Positions 14,613-23,019 of a DNA stretch of 42,337 nucleotides are shown piece after piece. The translations under genes were made by a program, and so were the position numbers. Positions within the stretch are counted from its first letter, which is position 1. Each line of letters begins with the position of its first letter. Source of the stretch: Acidobacteriota bacterium (GTDB taxonomy: Bacteria > Acidobacteriota > Vicinamibacteria > Fen-336). A model generated the notes under the pieces. The model searched no databases. It was given only the letters and a program-made list of their open reading frames with translations, and was not told the DNA's origin. Location: the NCBI GenBank assembly GCA_022340585.1, contig JAJDNS010000220.1:1-42337 (forward strand), given 5' to 3'.

Positions 14613-17360
14613 CTAGCCCGTGTTCCGGAGCCCCGCCGCCACGCCGTTGACGGACAGGAGCACGGCGTCGCGCAGCGCGTCCTCCTCGGCCGCATCGGAC
14701 TGGGTGCGGAGACGACGCAGCAGAGCCACCTGCACGTAGTTCATGGGGTCGATGTAGGGGTTGCGCACCTGGATCGACCGCTGGAGCCAGGGCGCGGCTT
14801 CGAGCAGCTCCCTCTGCCCGGTGAGCCGCAGCAGCACCCGGACCGTCCTCTCGTGCTCCCGGCACAGCACCGGGAAGACCGCCTCCCGGGTCGCCGGGTC
14901 AGCGAGGCCGGCGTAGACCTCGGCGATCAGCATGTCCGCCTTGCGGAGCGAGACCTGGCTGTTGTCCACGAGATTGCGGAAGAAGGCCCACTCCCGGTAC
15001 ATGGCCGAGAGGGTCTCCCAGCGCGCGGTGTCGTCTCCTGCCCAGTCCTCCACGGCGGACCCCAGTCCGAACCAGCCCGGCAGGGTGACCCGGCTCTGGG
15101 TCCAGGCGAAGCCCCAGGGAATCGCGCGGAGCCCTTCCAGCCCCGAGCCGGCCTTGCGCCGCGCCGGGCGGCTGCCGATGTTGAGCCGGGCCAGCTCCTC
15201 GAGGGGCGTCGCCTGGTGGAAGTACCCCACCAGCTCGGGCGTCTCGACGACGTCCAGGTAGGAGCGCCGGGCCCGGGGCGACAGCGCGCTCATGGCCTCC
15301 TCCCAGTCCCCGCCCCGCGAGGGGCTGGGCCCGGTGCGCTTGCCGCTGGTGAGAAGCACCGCGTGGGCCAGCTGCTCGAGGTGGCGTTGGGCGAGGCGGG
15401 GGTTCGCATAGCGCGTGGTCACCGTCTCGCCCTGCTCGGTGAGACGCAGGCGGCCCCCCACCGACTCGGGGGGCTGGGCCAGAACCGCCCGGTTCACCGG
15501 TCCCCCGCCCCGTCCCACGGTGCCGCCCCGGCCGTGGAAGAACGTGAGGGCCACGTCGTGGTGACGGCACAGGCCCGACAGGCTCCGCTGGGCGAGGTGG
15601 AGCTCCCAGTGGGCGGGGAGGTATCCGGCCTGCTTGTTCGAGTCGGAGTAGCCGACCATCACCGTCTGACGGCGGGAGCGACCGTCCAGATGAACCCGGT
15701 AGGCGGGGTGGGCGAACAGCGCCTCCAGGGTGCCCGCCGCCCCGTGAAGGTCCTCGACCGTCTCGAAGAGGGGCACGACGTCGAGCCCCCCGGCCACCCC
15801 GGCGTCGCGGGCCAGGAGCAGGATGGCGAGCAGGTCGCTGGGCCCGCGGGTCATGCTGGCGATGTAGGTCTGGATCGCCTCCGGTCCCACCCGCTCGTGG
15901 GCCCGCCGGACCAGACGGAAGACCTCCACCGTCTCGTTCGTCTCCCCGCTGAAGTCGAGGTGAGCGGGGGTCAGGGGTCGCCCCCGCGCGAGCTCGGCGG
16001 TGAGGACGGCCTGGCGTCCCTCCTCGTCGAGAGCGGTGTACTCCTCGACGATGCCGTAGCGAGAGAAGATCTCGCCCAGGGCCGCGGTGTGACGCCCGGC
16101 GTGCTGCCGCAGGTCGAGAGTCGCCAGGTGGAAGCCGAAGACCTCGGCCTGCGTGATGAGCCGGCCCAGCTGGCCCTCGGCGAGACGCCGGCCGGAGTGC
16201 TCGCGCAGGCTCGACTGGACGAGTCGCAGGTCGGCGAGGAACGCCTCCCCCGAAGCGTAGGCCCCCGGACGCGGGCGGTGGTCCGCTCGCCAGGGCCGGG
16301 CCGCCGCCTCCAGTGTCGCCTGCAGCCGGCGGTAGATGAAGGCCATCTTCCGGCGGTAGGGCTCCCGGGGATAGTGCTCGAGGACGCGCTGGGCCTCCTC
16401 CGGGAAGACGGCGGCGTCCTCCTCCAGGCTGGCCCGGAGCTCCCCGCTGACCCCGCGCTCCTCGGCCACGCTCAGGTGCCCGTGCATCCGCTCGAACACG
16501 CGGCGGTAGAGCCGCACCGCCGTCGTCTGCTGCTCGCGGAGCGTCTGCTCCGTGACGGAGGGCGTCACGTAGGGGTTGCCGTCGCGGTCCCCCCCCACCC
16601 AGCTGCCGAACCTGAGGAAGTGGGGCACGTCGAAGGTCTCCCCCGGCCAGGTCCTCTCGAGGGCGCGGCGGAGACGGGCTTCCATCTCCGGAACGAGGTC
16701 GAAGAGCGTGTGCTCGAAGTAGTAGAGACCGCCCCGGACCTCGTCGAGCACCGTGGGCCGCGTGTGGCGCGTGTCCTCCGTCTCCCAGAGAGAAACGATG
16801 AGCTCCCGGAGCCACTCGTACTCGATCTCGGTCTCCCGTGGCGTCAGGGTGCCGGAGTCGAGGCGACCGAGGGCCTCGGCCACGTCGGTGAGCTTCAGCA
16901 GGACGGTCCGCCGCTTCGCCTCCGTCGGGTGCGCGGTGAAGACGGGCATGACCAGGAGCCCGTGAACGAGCCCTCGGGCCTCGGCCGCCGACAGTCCCTG
17001 ATCGCGCAACGCCACCAGGGCGGCCTCCATCGTCTCGTCCACCGGCTCTCCCGCGGCCCGCGCCTCCCGGGAGCGCCGCCGCAGCACGCGGACGCGCTCC
17101 TGCTCCTCGGCCAGGTTGACCAGGGCGAAGTAGGTCGAGAACGCCTTGACGACACCCCGCGCCTCCGGGAGCGGGAGCGACTCGATGCGCTCCAGCAGGC
17201 GGACCCCCGATTCGCGGTCGCCGGCCCGGTGGGCCTTGGCCAGTCCCCGCACCTCCTCGACGAGGTCGAAGAGCTCCTGCCCCTCCTGCTCGATCAGGGT
17301 CTCGCCGAGGAGGTCTCCGAGCCGGTGGATCTGCTCGCTCAGGTGGTCGCGCTCGTTCAT
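14613..17360 (-). CDS. ppc: Phosphoenolpyruvate carboxylase
   Basis: A 915-aa cytosolic enzyme that carboxylates PEP to oxaloacetate with bicarbonate and so refills the TCA cycle. It carries the diagnostic blocks in order: VFTAHPTEAKRRT (catalytic His), VGGDRDGNPYVTPSVT, GYSDSNKQAGYLPAHWEL (family usually has DGG in place of QAG), FFHGRGGTVGRGGGP (glycine loop with catalytic Arg) and the C-terminal VRNPYIDPMNYVQVALL. It ends GVAAGLRNTG, the conserved C-terminus. ATG 17360 has CAGGA close upstream. An upstream in-frame extension to 17447 is arginine/proline-rich and unlikely. Length and motifs are complete, so it should be active. Confidence 0.96.
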   Translation of the reverse strand: MNERDHLSEQIHRLGDLLGETLIEQEGQELFDLVEEVRGLAKAHRAGDRESGVRLLERIESLPLPEARGVVKAFSTYFALVNLAEEQERVRVLRRRSREARAAGEPVDETMEAALVALRDQGLSAAEARGLVHGLLVMPVFTAHPTEAKRRTVLLKLTDVAEALGRLDSGTLTPRETEIEYEWLRELIVSLWETEDTRHTRPTVLDEVRGGLYYFEHTLFDLVPEMEARLRRALERTWPGETFDVPHFLRFGSWVGGDRDGNPYVTPSVTEQTLREQQTTAVRLYRRVFERMHGHLSVAEERGVSGELRASLEEDAAVFPEEAQRVLEHYPREPYRRKMAFIYRRLQATLEAAARPWRADHRPRPGAYASGEAFLADLRLVQSSLREHSGRRLAEGQLGRLITQAEVFGFHLATLDLRQHAGRHTAALGEIFSRYGIVEEYTALDEEGRQAVLTAELARGRPLTPAHLDFSGETNETVEVFRLVRRAHERVGPEAIQTYIASMTRGPSDLLAILLLARDAGVAGGLDVVPLFETVEDLHGAAGTLEALFAHPAYRVHLDGRSRRQTVMVGYSDSNKQAGYLPAHWELHLAQRSLSGLCRHHDVALTFFHGRGGTVGRGGGPVNRAVLAQPPESVGGRLRLTEQGETVTTRYANPRLAQRHLEQLAHAVLLTSGKRTGPSPSRGGDWEEAMSALSPRARRSYLDVVETPELVGYFHQATPLEELARLNIGSRPARRKAGSGLEGLRAIPWGFAWTQSRVTLPGWFGLGSAVEDWAGDDTARWETLSAMYREWAFFRNLVDNSQVSLRKADMLIAEVYAGLADPATREAVFPVLCREHERTVRVLLRLTGQRELLEAAPWLQRSIQVRNPYIDPMNYVQVALLRRLRTQSDAAEEDALRDAVLLSVNGVAAGLRNTG

Positions 17361-17414
17361 TCCTGTAATGGTAGCCCGGGTGCTCGAAGGGGGGGCGTGG
17401 GGTGGGAGGGTATC

Positions 17415-17469
17415 GCGACAAGAGCCCCTTCGCGTCGGGCTCCTCACGGCGCGGTGGCGGCCTTGTCGC
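17415..17469 (-). terminator. Nested inverted repeats between the cysteine fusion gene and ppc
   Basis: GCGACAAG (17415-17422) and CTTGTCGC (17462-17469) are perfect complements, and GAGCCC/GGGCTC (17422-17427/17437-17442) can form an inner stem. The structure begins 8 nt after the fusion gene's stop. It may be a terminator or part of the ppc leader. Confidence 0.4.
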
Positions 17470-17476
17470 TGACGGC

Positions 17477-19855
17477 TCAGGCCCCCCGTCGGGGCCGGAC
17501 CTGAGGGCCCCGAGGCGTGTCCTCCAGTGAGTACCCCTCGGCCTCGATCCTCGCGCGCAGCTCGTCGGCCCGCACGAAGTCCTGCGCTTGGCGGGCCGCC
17601 TCGCGGTCGGCAACCAGGGCCGCGACGGTGTCGTTCGGTGTCGGCAGGTCATCGGGCGCCAGCACCCCGAGCACGGCGTCCGCCTCGCCGAGCGCACCGA
17701 GCACCGCGCCGGCGTCCGGCTCACCCACCTGTCCGCTGTCCAGCCGACGGTTGGTGCCGCGCACCAGGTGCAGGACCGCGGCGCCCGCCACCGCCACGTT
17801 GAGGTCGTCGTAGAGCGCCTCACGGAAGCCGGCCTCGAACTCGGCCACGAGCCGGGCCATCTCCGGGTGAGCCTTCCCACCGCCCACGGTCCGCAGCTTC
17901 CGGACACAGTCGTCGATGCGCTGGAGCGATCCGCAGGCGGCGTCGAGCCCCGGGTAGGAGAAGTTGAACGGCTGGCGATAGTGCTGGGACAGCAGGTAGT
18001 AGCGCAGCTGACGCCCGGTGTAGCCGCGCTCGAGGACGTCGCCCACGAAGATCGCGTTGCCCGACGAACGCGACATCTTCCGCCCCCCCACCGTCACCAG
18101 CCCGCTGTGGATCCAGTACCGAGCCGGCGGCTTGCCGGTGGCGGCCTGGCAGATGGCGATCTCGTTCTCGTGGTGGGGAAAGACCAGGTCAACGCCCCCG
18201 ACGTGGATGTCGGACTGCTCGCCGAGAAGCGACATGGCCATGGCCGCGCACTCGATGTGCCAGCCGGGCCGGACGTTGCCCCACTCGGTCTTGTGGGAGA
18301 CTCCCCTCTTCAGCTCGCCGAGGGTGGAGCGTTTGAGCAGGGTGAAGTCGCGGGGGTCGTCCTTCTCGTAGCTGTCGAGGTCCACGGTGGCACCGAGGCG
18401 CACCTTCTTCATGTCCATCCCCGACAGCGTCCCGTACTCCGCGAACTTGCCGATGTTGAAGTACACCGAGCGCAGCTTCTCGTACGCGAACCCGCCCTCC
18501 ACCAGGCGCCGGGTCAGGGCGATCATGGCGTCGGCGTGGTCGGAGGCCCTCGGGTAGTCTGCCGCCGGCTTGATGCCCAGCGTCTCCAGGTCCTGCATGA
18601 ACTGGGTCTCGACGCCACGGGTCAGCTCCGGTAGCGGCACCCCCGCCGCCTCCGAGGCGCCGAGAGTCCGGTCGTCGACGTCGGTGACATTCATCACCAG
18701 CCGCACGGGATAGCCGGCCAGCTCCACCGTTCGGCGGACGAGGTCGGCCACGACGATGCGCCGGTAGAGACCGAGATGGGGCCGGGCATGGACGGTTGGA
18801 CCGCAGGTGTAGATCGTGACCTGCTCCGGGTCGATCGGGGTGAAGGCCTCCGGTCGCTTGGAGTACGTGTTGACGAAGTGGAGCCGGGCCTCCGGCTCGA
18901 GGTCCTCGGCCACCTGGAAGAGCGGCGTGCTCAGGTAACGCTCACCCCCGTCGGGCAGGAGCACCACCACCACTCCCCCATCGAGCTCGCGCACCATCTC
19001 GACGGCCACGTGCGTCGCGGCCCCGGAGCTCATCCCCACCAGCAGTCCCTCCTCGCGGGCCAGGACCCGGGCCATCTCGTAGGCCGCGTCGTCCTCCACG
19101 TTGACCTTCTCGGTCAGCGCCGCGCGGTCGTAGATTCCCGGCAGGTACGCCTCCTTCATGTTCTTGAGGCCCTGGATGCGGTGACCGAGATAGGGCTCGA
19201 CCCCAACGATGCAGACCCCCGGGCTCAGCTCGCGCAGGCGACGCGAGTTTCCCATCAGGGTCCCGGTGGTGCCGAGGGTGGCGACGAAGTGGGTCACCCG
19301 GCCCTCGGTCTGCCGCCAGATCTCCATCGCCGTTCCGTCGTAGTGAGCGAGGATGTTGGCCTCGTTGTTGTACTGGTCGGTGAGGTAGTAGCGGTCCGGC
19401 TCCTTGCCGGCCATCTCGTAGGCCACCTCGATGGCCCCGTCGGTGCCCTGCTCGGCGGGGGTGAGGAGGAAGTCGGCCCCCAGCGCGGCGAGGATCTTCC
19501 GCCGCTCCAGACTGACACCCTCCGACATCGCCAGGAGGATCCGGTAGCCCTTGACCGCCGCCACCATCGCCAGCCCGATGCCGGTATTGCCGCTGGTCGC
19601 CTCGAGGATCGTCTTGTCAGGGGTGAGCTCGCCGCTCCGCTCGGCGCGGTCGATCATGGCCAGCGCGATGCGATCCTTGACCGAGCCGCCCGGGTTGAAG
19701 GACTCCACCTTGGCCAGGAGCTCCACCTTCGGATTGGGGTTGACGCGGCGGAGGGGGACCAGCGGAGTGTTGCCCACCAGGTGAAGCAACCCCGGGGACG
19801 CGGCGCGCGCTCCGTCCACGATTTCTGGGAGGGAAGGGGGAACTCGACCGGTCAC
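17477..19855 (-). CDS. cysS: Cysteine synthase / cysteinyl-tRNA synthetase fusion
   Basis: 792 aa in one open frame. Residues ~20-330 are a complete PLP-dependent cysteine synthase (CysK/CysM): HLVGNTPLVPL, SFNPGGSVKDR with PLP Lys60, ATSGNTGIGLAM, the phosphate loop as GTTGTLMG and LPDGGERYLST. Residues ~335-792 are a full-length class I cysteinyl-tRNA synthetase: CGPTV with zinc Cys351, MNVTDVDDRT, GWHIECAAM, FPHHENEIAICQ (zinc His/Glu), KMSRS at 593-597, and the C-terminal helical domain. The enzyme could make cysteine from O-acetyl- or O-phosphoserine plus sulfide and charge it directly to tRNA-Cys. The HIGH motif reads HLGL (360-363), which is unusual. The start is GTG 19855 with AGGAGG 5 nt upstream. 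Confidence 0.92.
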   Translation of the reverse strand: MTGRVPPSLPEIVDGARAASPGLLHLVGNTPLVPLRRVNPNPKVELLAKVESFNPGGSVKDRIALAMIDRAERSGELTPDKTILEATSGNTGIGLAMVAAVKGYRILLAMSEGVSLERRKILAALGADFLLTPAEQGTDGAIEVAYEMAGKEPDRYYLTDQYNNEANILAHYDGTAMEIWRQTEGRVTHFVATLGTTGTLMGNSRRLRELSPGVCIVGVEPYLGHRIQGLKNMKEAYLPGIYDRAALTEKVNVEDDAAYEMARVLAREEGLLVGMSSGAATHVAVEMVRELDGGVVVVLLPDGGERYLSTPLFQVAEDLEPEARLHFVNTYSKRPEAFTPIDPEQVTIYTCGPTVHARPHLGLYRRIVVADLVRRTVELAGYPVRLVMNVTDVDDRTLGASEAAGVPLPELTRGVETQFMQDLETLGIKPAADYPRASDHADAMIALTRRLVEGGFAYEKLRSVYFNIGKFAEYGTLSGMDMKKVRLGATVDLDSYEKDDPRDFTLLKRSTLGELKRGVSHKTEWGNVRPGWHIECAAMAMSLLGEQSDIHVGGVDLVFPHHENEIAICQAATGKPPARYWIHSGLVTVGGRKMSRSSGNAIFVGDVLERGYTGRQLRYYLLSQHYRQPFNFSYPGLDAACGSLQRIDDCVRKLRTVGGGKAHPEMARLVAEFEAGFREALYDDLNVAVAGAAVLHLVRGTNRRLDSGQVGEPDAGAVLGALGEADAVLGVLAPDDLPTPNDTVAALVADREAARQAQDFVRADELRARIEAEGYSLEDTPRGPQVRPRRGA

Positions 19856-19879
19856 GGAATCCTCCTCGCTGCGCGGTAC

Positions 19880-19910
19880 ACGGTAACCCCCAGCGAGGGG
19901 AGCTTGTCAA
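19880..19910 (-). promoter_or_regulatory. Sigma-70-type promoter for the cysteine fusion gene
   Basis: On the minus strand TTGACA (19910-19905) is followed after 19 bp by TACCGT (19885-19880), or after 18 bp by TTACCG. The -35 box is perfect and the -10 is weak. The gene's ribosome site and GTG 19855 follow about 25 nt downstream. Confidence 0.5.
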
Positions 19911-19929
19911 TGGTCGAGAGTCACGGCGC

Positions 19930-21225
19930 TCAGCCGGTTGGCGTCGAGGTCGTGATCGTCTCCAGCCCGTGGGCGTGGGGGCCGGTCTCGCGGACGCGCA
20001 GCATCCAGGAGAAGAGCAGCCCGGCGATCCCCAGCGTCGAGAACATCCACATCCCCGGGGTGTAGCCAGCCGGGTTCGCGGTCGAGGCGTGCCAGTGGTC
20101 ATTGGCCCATCCAATGAGCAGGTTGAATCCGAACAGGCCGATGTTCTGGATCATCGTCATGAGGCCGTAGGCTGTCCCCAGCTTCGGCTGGTCGACCAGG
20201 TACGCCACCGCCGGCCACATCACGGCCGGGATGAGGGAGAAGGCGATGCCCATCACCGCCATCGGCACGATGAGCGGCACGCTGGTGTACGCCATGACGA
20301 GGTACACCGGGACGAGCATCAGCGACCCAAACATCATGAACAGCGCCCGCTTCCCCACCTTGTCCACCATCAGACCGAACAGCGGAGTGCAGATCATCGC
20401 GAACAGCGTCAGCAGGCTCGAGAGGAATCCCCCCTCCTCGCGCGTCGTGCCGTGCGCCTCCATGAAGAACTTCACGGCGAAGGTCTGGAAGGGGAAGATG
20501 GCGGAGTAGAACGTGATGCACAGGGCCACCACCAACCAGTAGGAGGTCCCGAACTTGAACAGATCTCCCCAGACCACCTTCTCCGTTTTCGCTTCCCCCA
20601 GGTCGTAGAGATCGTCGGCCCGCTTCTCGAGCATCCAGTAGGCCAGCGCACCGGTGATACAGAAGGTGGCAAAGCCCACGCTGATGAGAAGTGGCCAGCG
20701 CCAGCTCTGGTAGGCCGGAGCAGCCCAGCTCGGGGCGTTCAGCGCGGCGAACGAGCCGAGGCGGGCGATCGTCAGATTCACTCCGAAGGCGAACGACAGC
20801 TCCTTCCCCTTGAACCACTTGGCGATAGCGGTGGTCACGGCCACGATGAGCGACTCGGCCCCGAGACCGAAGACCAGGCGCCCCATGGCCATCATCGGCA
20901 GGCTTCCGCTGACGGCGGTGAGCGTGGCCCCCACGAAACACAGGACACCGAACAGGAAGGTGGCCTGGCGCGTGCCGATGCGGTCGATGATGATCCCACC
21001 GATCAGCACCATGACGATGTTGGGGAACGAGTAGATGGCGTTCAGGAGGCCGATGTTCGCGTCCGAGTACCCCAGCTGGGCCTTGAGGACGTCAGCGAGG
21101 GGACTGATCGAGTCGTAGACGTAGTAGTTGCCGAACATCGCCAGGCTGATCAGGACGAGCACCACCCAGCGGAGAGCCTTCGGGGGCTCCGGTCGAACGT
21201 CGGGGACGGTCTCGAGTTCGGTCAT
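19930..21225 (-). CDS. MFS transporter, MFSD1-like
   Basis: A 431-aa inner-membrane protein with about 12 hydrophobic helices. The opening region GNYYVYDSISPLADVLKAQ, then NIGLLNAIYSFPNIV and GGIIIDRIGTRQA, resembles the MFSD1/lysosomal-type branch (YY-YD motif in the first helix, then a GG-DR loop) more than the sugar or drug exporters. MFSD1 proteins in animals carry dipeptides. Substrate transfer to this bacterial protein is only a hint. A central cytoplasmic loop contains WMLEKRADDLYDLGEAK. ATG 21225 has GGAGAG upstream. It is transcribed toward the cysteine fusion, but that gene has its own promoter-like signal, so operon membership is uncertain. Confidence 0.85.
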   Translation of the reverse strand: MTELETVPDVRPEPPKALRWVVLVLISLAMFGNYYVYDSISPLADVLKAQLGYSDANIGLLNAIYSFPNIVMVLIGGIIIDRIGTRQATFLFGVLCFVGATLTAVSGSLPMMAMGRLVFGLGAESLIVAVTTAIAKWFKGKELSFAFGVNLTIARLGSFAALNAPSWAAPAYQSWRWPLLISVGFATFCITGALAYWMLEKRADDLYDLGEAKTEKVVWGDLFKFGTSYWLVVALCITFYSAIFPFQTFAVKFFMEAHGTTREEGGFLSSLLTLFAMICTPLFGLMVDKVGKRALFMMFGSLMLVPVYLVMAYTSVPLIVPMAVMGIAFSLIPAVMWPAVAYLVDQPKLGTAYGLMTMIQNIGLFGFNLLIGWANDHWHASTANPAGYTPGMWMFSTLGIAGLLFSWMLRVRETGPHAHGLETITTSTPTG

Positions 21226-21368
21226 CGGCTCTCCGGGAAACAGGGGCGCGGGCCGCGCGTGGTTTGAAGCTCAGGGATGGTATCAGACGCGCGGCGGCGA
21301 CGGTCGCCGGGGCACAGGTTGTTCACGGTGTCCCCGAGGAGCGCGACGGTCAGGCCTGCGCCCCGCCG

Positions 21369-21395
21369 AGGACACAGTCGTCATGACTGTGTCCT
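21369..21395 (-). terminator. Strong 11-bp hairpin after the sigma-54 activator gene
   Basis: AGGACACAGTC (21369-21379) and GACTGTGTCCT (21385-21395) are perfectly complementary around a 5-nt loop. The hairpin starts 3 nt after the activator's TAG (21401-21399). It is the cleanest terminator-like hairpin in the window, although no T-run follows. Confidence 0.65.
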
Positions 21396-21398
21396 TGG

Positions 21399-22784
21399 CT
21401 AGGCTGGCCGGCCACTGGCCGATTCGGCCCTCGGAACCCCGAGGCCATAGCGGCGCATCTTGCGCCAGAGGGTGTTGCGGGAGACGCCCAGGTCGTCGGC
21501 GGCCTTCGTGCGGTTGCCCCGGTGGCGCTCGAGGGCCTCGCGGATGGCGATGACCTCGGCGTTCTGGAGGGGGCCCAGGCCGTTCTCGGTCTCCGGCGGA
21601 GCCGGAGCGAGCGGGGCGATCGGATCCCCGAGCACGTGGGGCGGGAGGTCCTCGCGCTCGATGACGCTGCCCCCGCAGACCACGAAGCCGTGCTCGACGG
21701 CGTTCTCGAGCTCGCGCACGTTGCCGGGGTAGTCGTACTGCATCAGGGCGGCCATCGCCCGCTCACTGACCCCGGTGATGCGTCGCCCTTGGGTGGCGTT
21801 GAACTTCTTGATGAAGTGGTCGGTCAGGAGGGGAACGTCCTCGAGGCGTGCCCGCAGGGGGGGAAGGTTCACTCGGATGACGTTGAGCCGGAAGAAGAGG
21901 TCCTGCCGAAACCGCCCGTGCCCCACCTCCGCGGCCAGGTCCTTGTTCGTGGCCGCGAGGATCCGGACGTCGGCCTTCTCCGACCGCACCGCCCCCAGAG
22001 GCGTGTACTCCCGCTCCTGGAGGACTCGGAGGAGCTTGACCTGCATGGCCGGAGAGATCTCCGCGATCTCGTCGAGGAAGAGCGTCCCCCCCTCGGCGAG
22101 AGCGAAGCGCCCCGGCTTGTCATGGCTGGCGTCGGTGAAGGCCCCCTTCCGGTATCCGAACAGCTCCGACTCGGCCAGGCTGTCGGGCAGGGCGCCGCAG
22201 TTCACGGCCACGAAGGGTCTCTCCCGCCGCGCGCCCAGGTTGTGGATGGCCCGGGCCACGAGCTCCTTGCCGGTGCCCTGCTCGCCCTCGATGAGGGCGG
22301 TGCTGCTCGATCGCGCCACGAGGCGTACCAGCTCTCGCACCCCCTGCATCCCGGGGCTCTTGGTGACGATGTCGTCTGAGGTGTAGCTGCCGTGGATCTG
22401 ACGGCGCAGCTCGGCCAGCATCGACAGGTCCCGGAACATCTCCACCCCGCCCACCACCCGCCCCTCCGGGTCCTCCATGTGGGCAGTGCTGACCGAGACC
22501 AGGACCTCTCGACCGTCCCGGGTCCGGATCCTCACCTCCTCGTCGCGGTGCTCCTCCCCCCGGTCGATGCTCTGGCGCAGGAAGCACGCGTGCTCGCAAT
22601 GGGTGGCCCGAAAGACCCGAGCGCACAGGTTTCCCATCACCTCCTGCCGGGTCCAGCCGGTGATCCGCTCGGCGGCCCGGTTGAACGAGGTGATCCGGCC
22701 GTCCTGGTCCACGGTGAAGATCCCGTCCGGGATGTTGTCGAAGATGATCGAGCCAATGCGGGGGTCGAGGTGGCTGGGCATCAT
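21399..22784 (-). CDS. Sigma-54-dependent activator with PAS sensor domain (Fis family)
   Basis: 461 aa in three parts. A PAS domain (~10-125, DNIPDGIFTVDQDGRITSFN) contains the cysteines of CARVFRATHCEHACFL, a possible metal or redox site. The AAA+ domain (~140-370) has Walker A GEQGTGKE, the sigma-54 contact loop as GAFTDA (normally GAFTGA), Walker B LFLDEIAEIS and the R-finger region FFRLNVI. A Fis-type helix-turn-helix (~415-450, NRTKAADDLGVSRNTLWRKM) binds enhancer DNA. There is no receiver domain, so sensing is direct through PAS. It is divergent from the redox-complex operon, whose upstream region has a -24/-12-like element, so control of that operon is the natural inference. ATG 22784 has AGGAGA upstream; MM start, second ATG at 22781. 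Confidence 0.92.
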   Translation of the reverse strand: MMPSHLDPRIGSIIFDNIPDGIFTVDQDGRITSFNRAAERITGWTRQEVMGNLCARVFRATHCEHACFLRQSIDRGEEHRDEEVRIRTRDGREVLVSVSTAHMEDPEGRVVGGVEMFRDLSMLAELRRQIHGSYTSDDIVTKSPGMQGVRELVRLVARSSSTALIEGEQGTGKELVARAIHNLGARRERPFVAVNCGALPDSLAESELFGYRKGAFTDASHDKPGRFALAEGGTLFLDEIAEISPAMQVKLLRVLQEREYTPLGAVRSEKADVRILAATNKDLAAEVGHGRFRQDLFFRLNVIRVNLPPLRARLEDVPLLTDHFIKKFNATQGRRITGVSERAMAALMQYDYPGNVRELENAVEHGFVVCGGSVIEREDLPPHVLGDPIAPLAPAPPETENGLGPLQNAEVIAIREALERHRGNRTKAADDLGVSRNTLWRKMRRYGLGVPRAESASGRPA

Positions 22785-22799
22785 CGAGTCTCCTGCTCC

Positions 22800-22805
22800 A
22801 TTCTA
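22800..22805 (-). promoter_or_regulatory. -10 box of the activator gene
   Basis: TAGAAT (minus strand, 22805-22800) lies 15 nt before ATG 22784 with a ribosome site between them. The -35 region falls inside the 22814-22831 dyad and is not a good match. Confidence 0.4.
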
Positions 22806-22813
22806 GCGTCCCG

Positions 22814-22831
22814 TGTCCCGTTAATGGAACA
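22814..22831. promoter_or_regulatory. 18-bp dyad, candidate activator-binding site
   Basis: TGTCCCGTTAATGGAACA is an imperfect palindrome, pairing at 7 of 9 positions. It lies about 120 bp upstream of the proposed -24/-12 promoter, a usual enhancer distance, and over the -35 region of the divergent activator gene. One site could therefore serve activation and autoregulation. Short GTGAC/GTCAC arms at 22838-22842 and 22865-22869 are a second, weaker dyad. Confidence 0.35.
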
Positions 22832-22951
22832 GAAGACGTGACACATGCACCACTAACGAGACGCGTCACCTCCCTCCTTCGCCATCCCAGCCATGCCACT
22901 CTTCCCTGTAAGGAGCTGATTCTTAACCACTTCCATTTTCTACCGGCCTCT

Positions 22952-22967
22952 CGGCACGCTCTTCGCC
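22952..22967 (+). promoter_or_regulatory. Candidate sigma-54 (-24/-12) promoter of the redox-complex operon
   Basis: CGGCACG, four bases, then TCGCC matches the TGGCACG-N4-TTGCW consensus at both invariant pairs: GG at 22953-22954 and GC at 22965-22966, the first bases of the two pairs 12 bp apart. Transcription would start near 22978, leaving a leader of about 40 nt before ATG 23020. The divergent sigma-54 activator supports the reading. The T of -24 and one T of -12 are replaced by C. Confidence 0.5.
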
Positions 22968-23019
22968 TCTGGGCTCCTCGGCCCGCCCGAGGCGGCTGGC
23001 CGAAGGGAGACCCCGCACC

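Noticed and set aside
14853..17907. Two very long frames (883 and 1002 codons) overlapping ppc
   Set aside because: Both are shadows; the ppc frame has every PEP carboxylase motif, the others are Arg/Pro/Gly-rich without domains.
22838..22869. GTGAC/GTCAC inverted arms upstream of the redox operon as a second operator
   Set aside because: Only 5-bp arms with a 22-bp gap; expected by chance in a region of this size.
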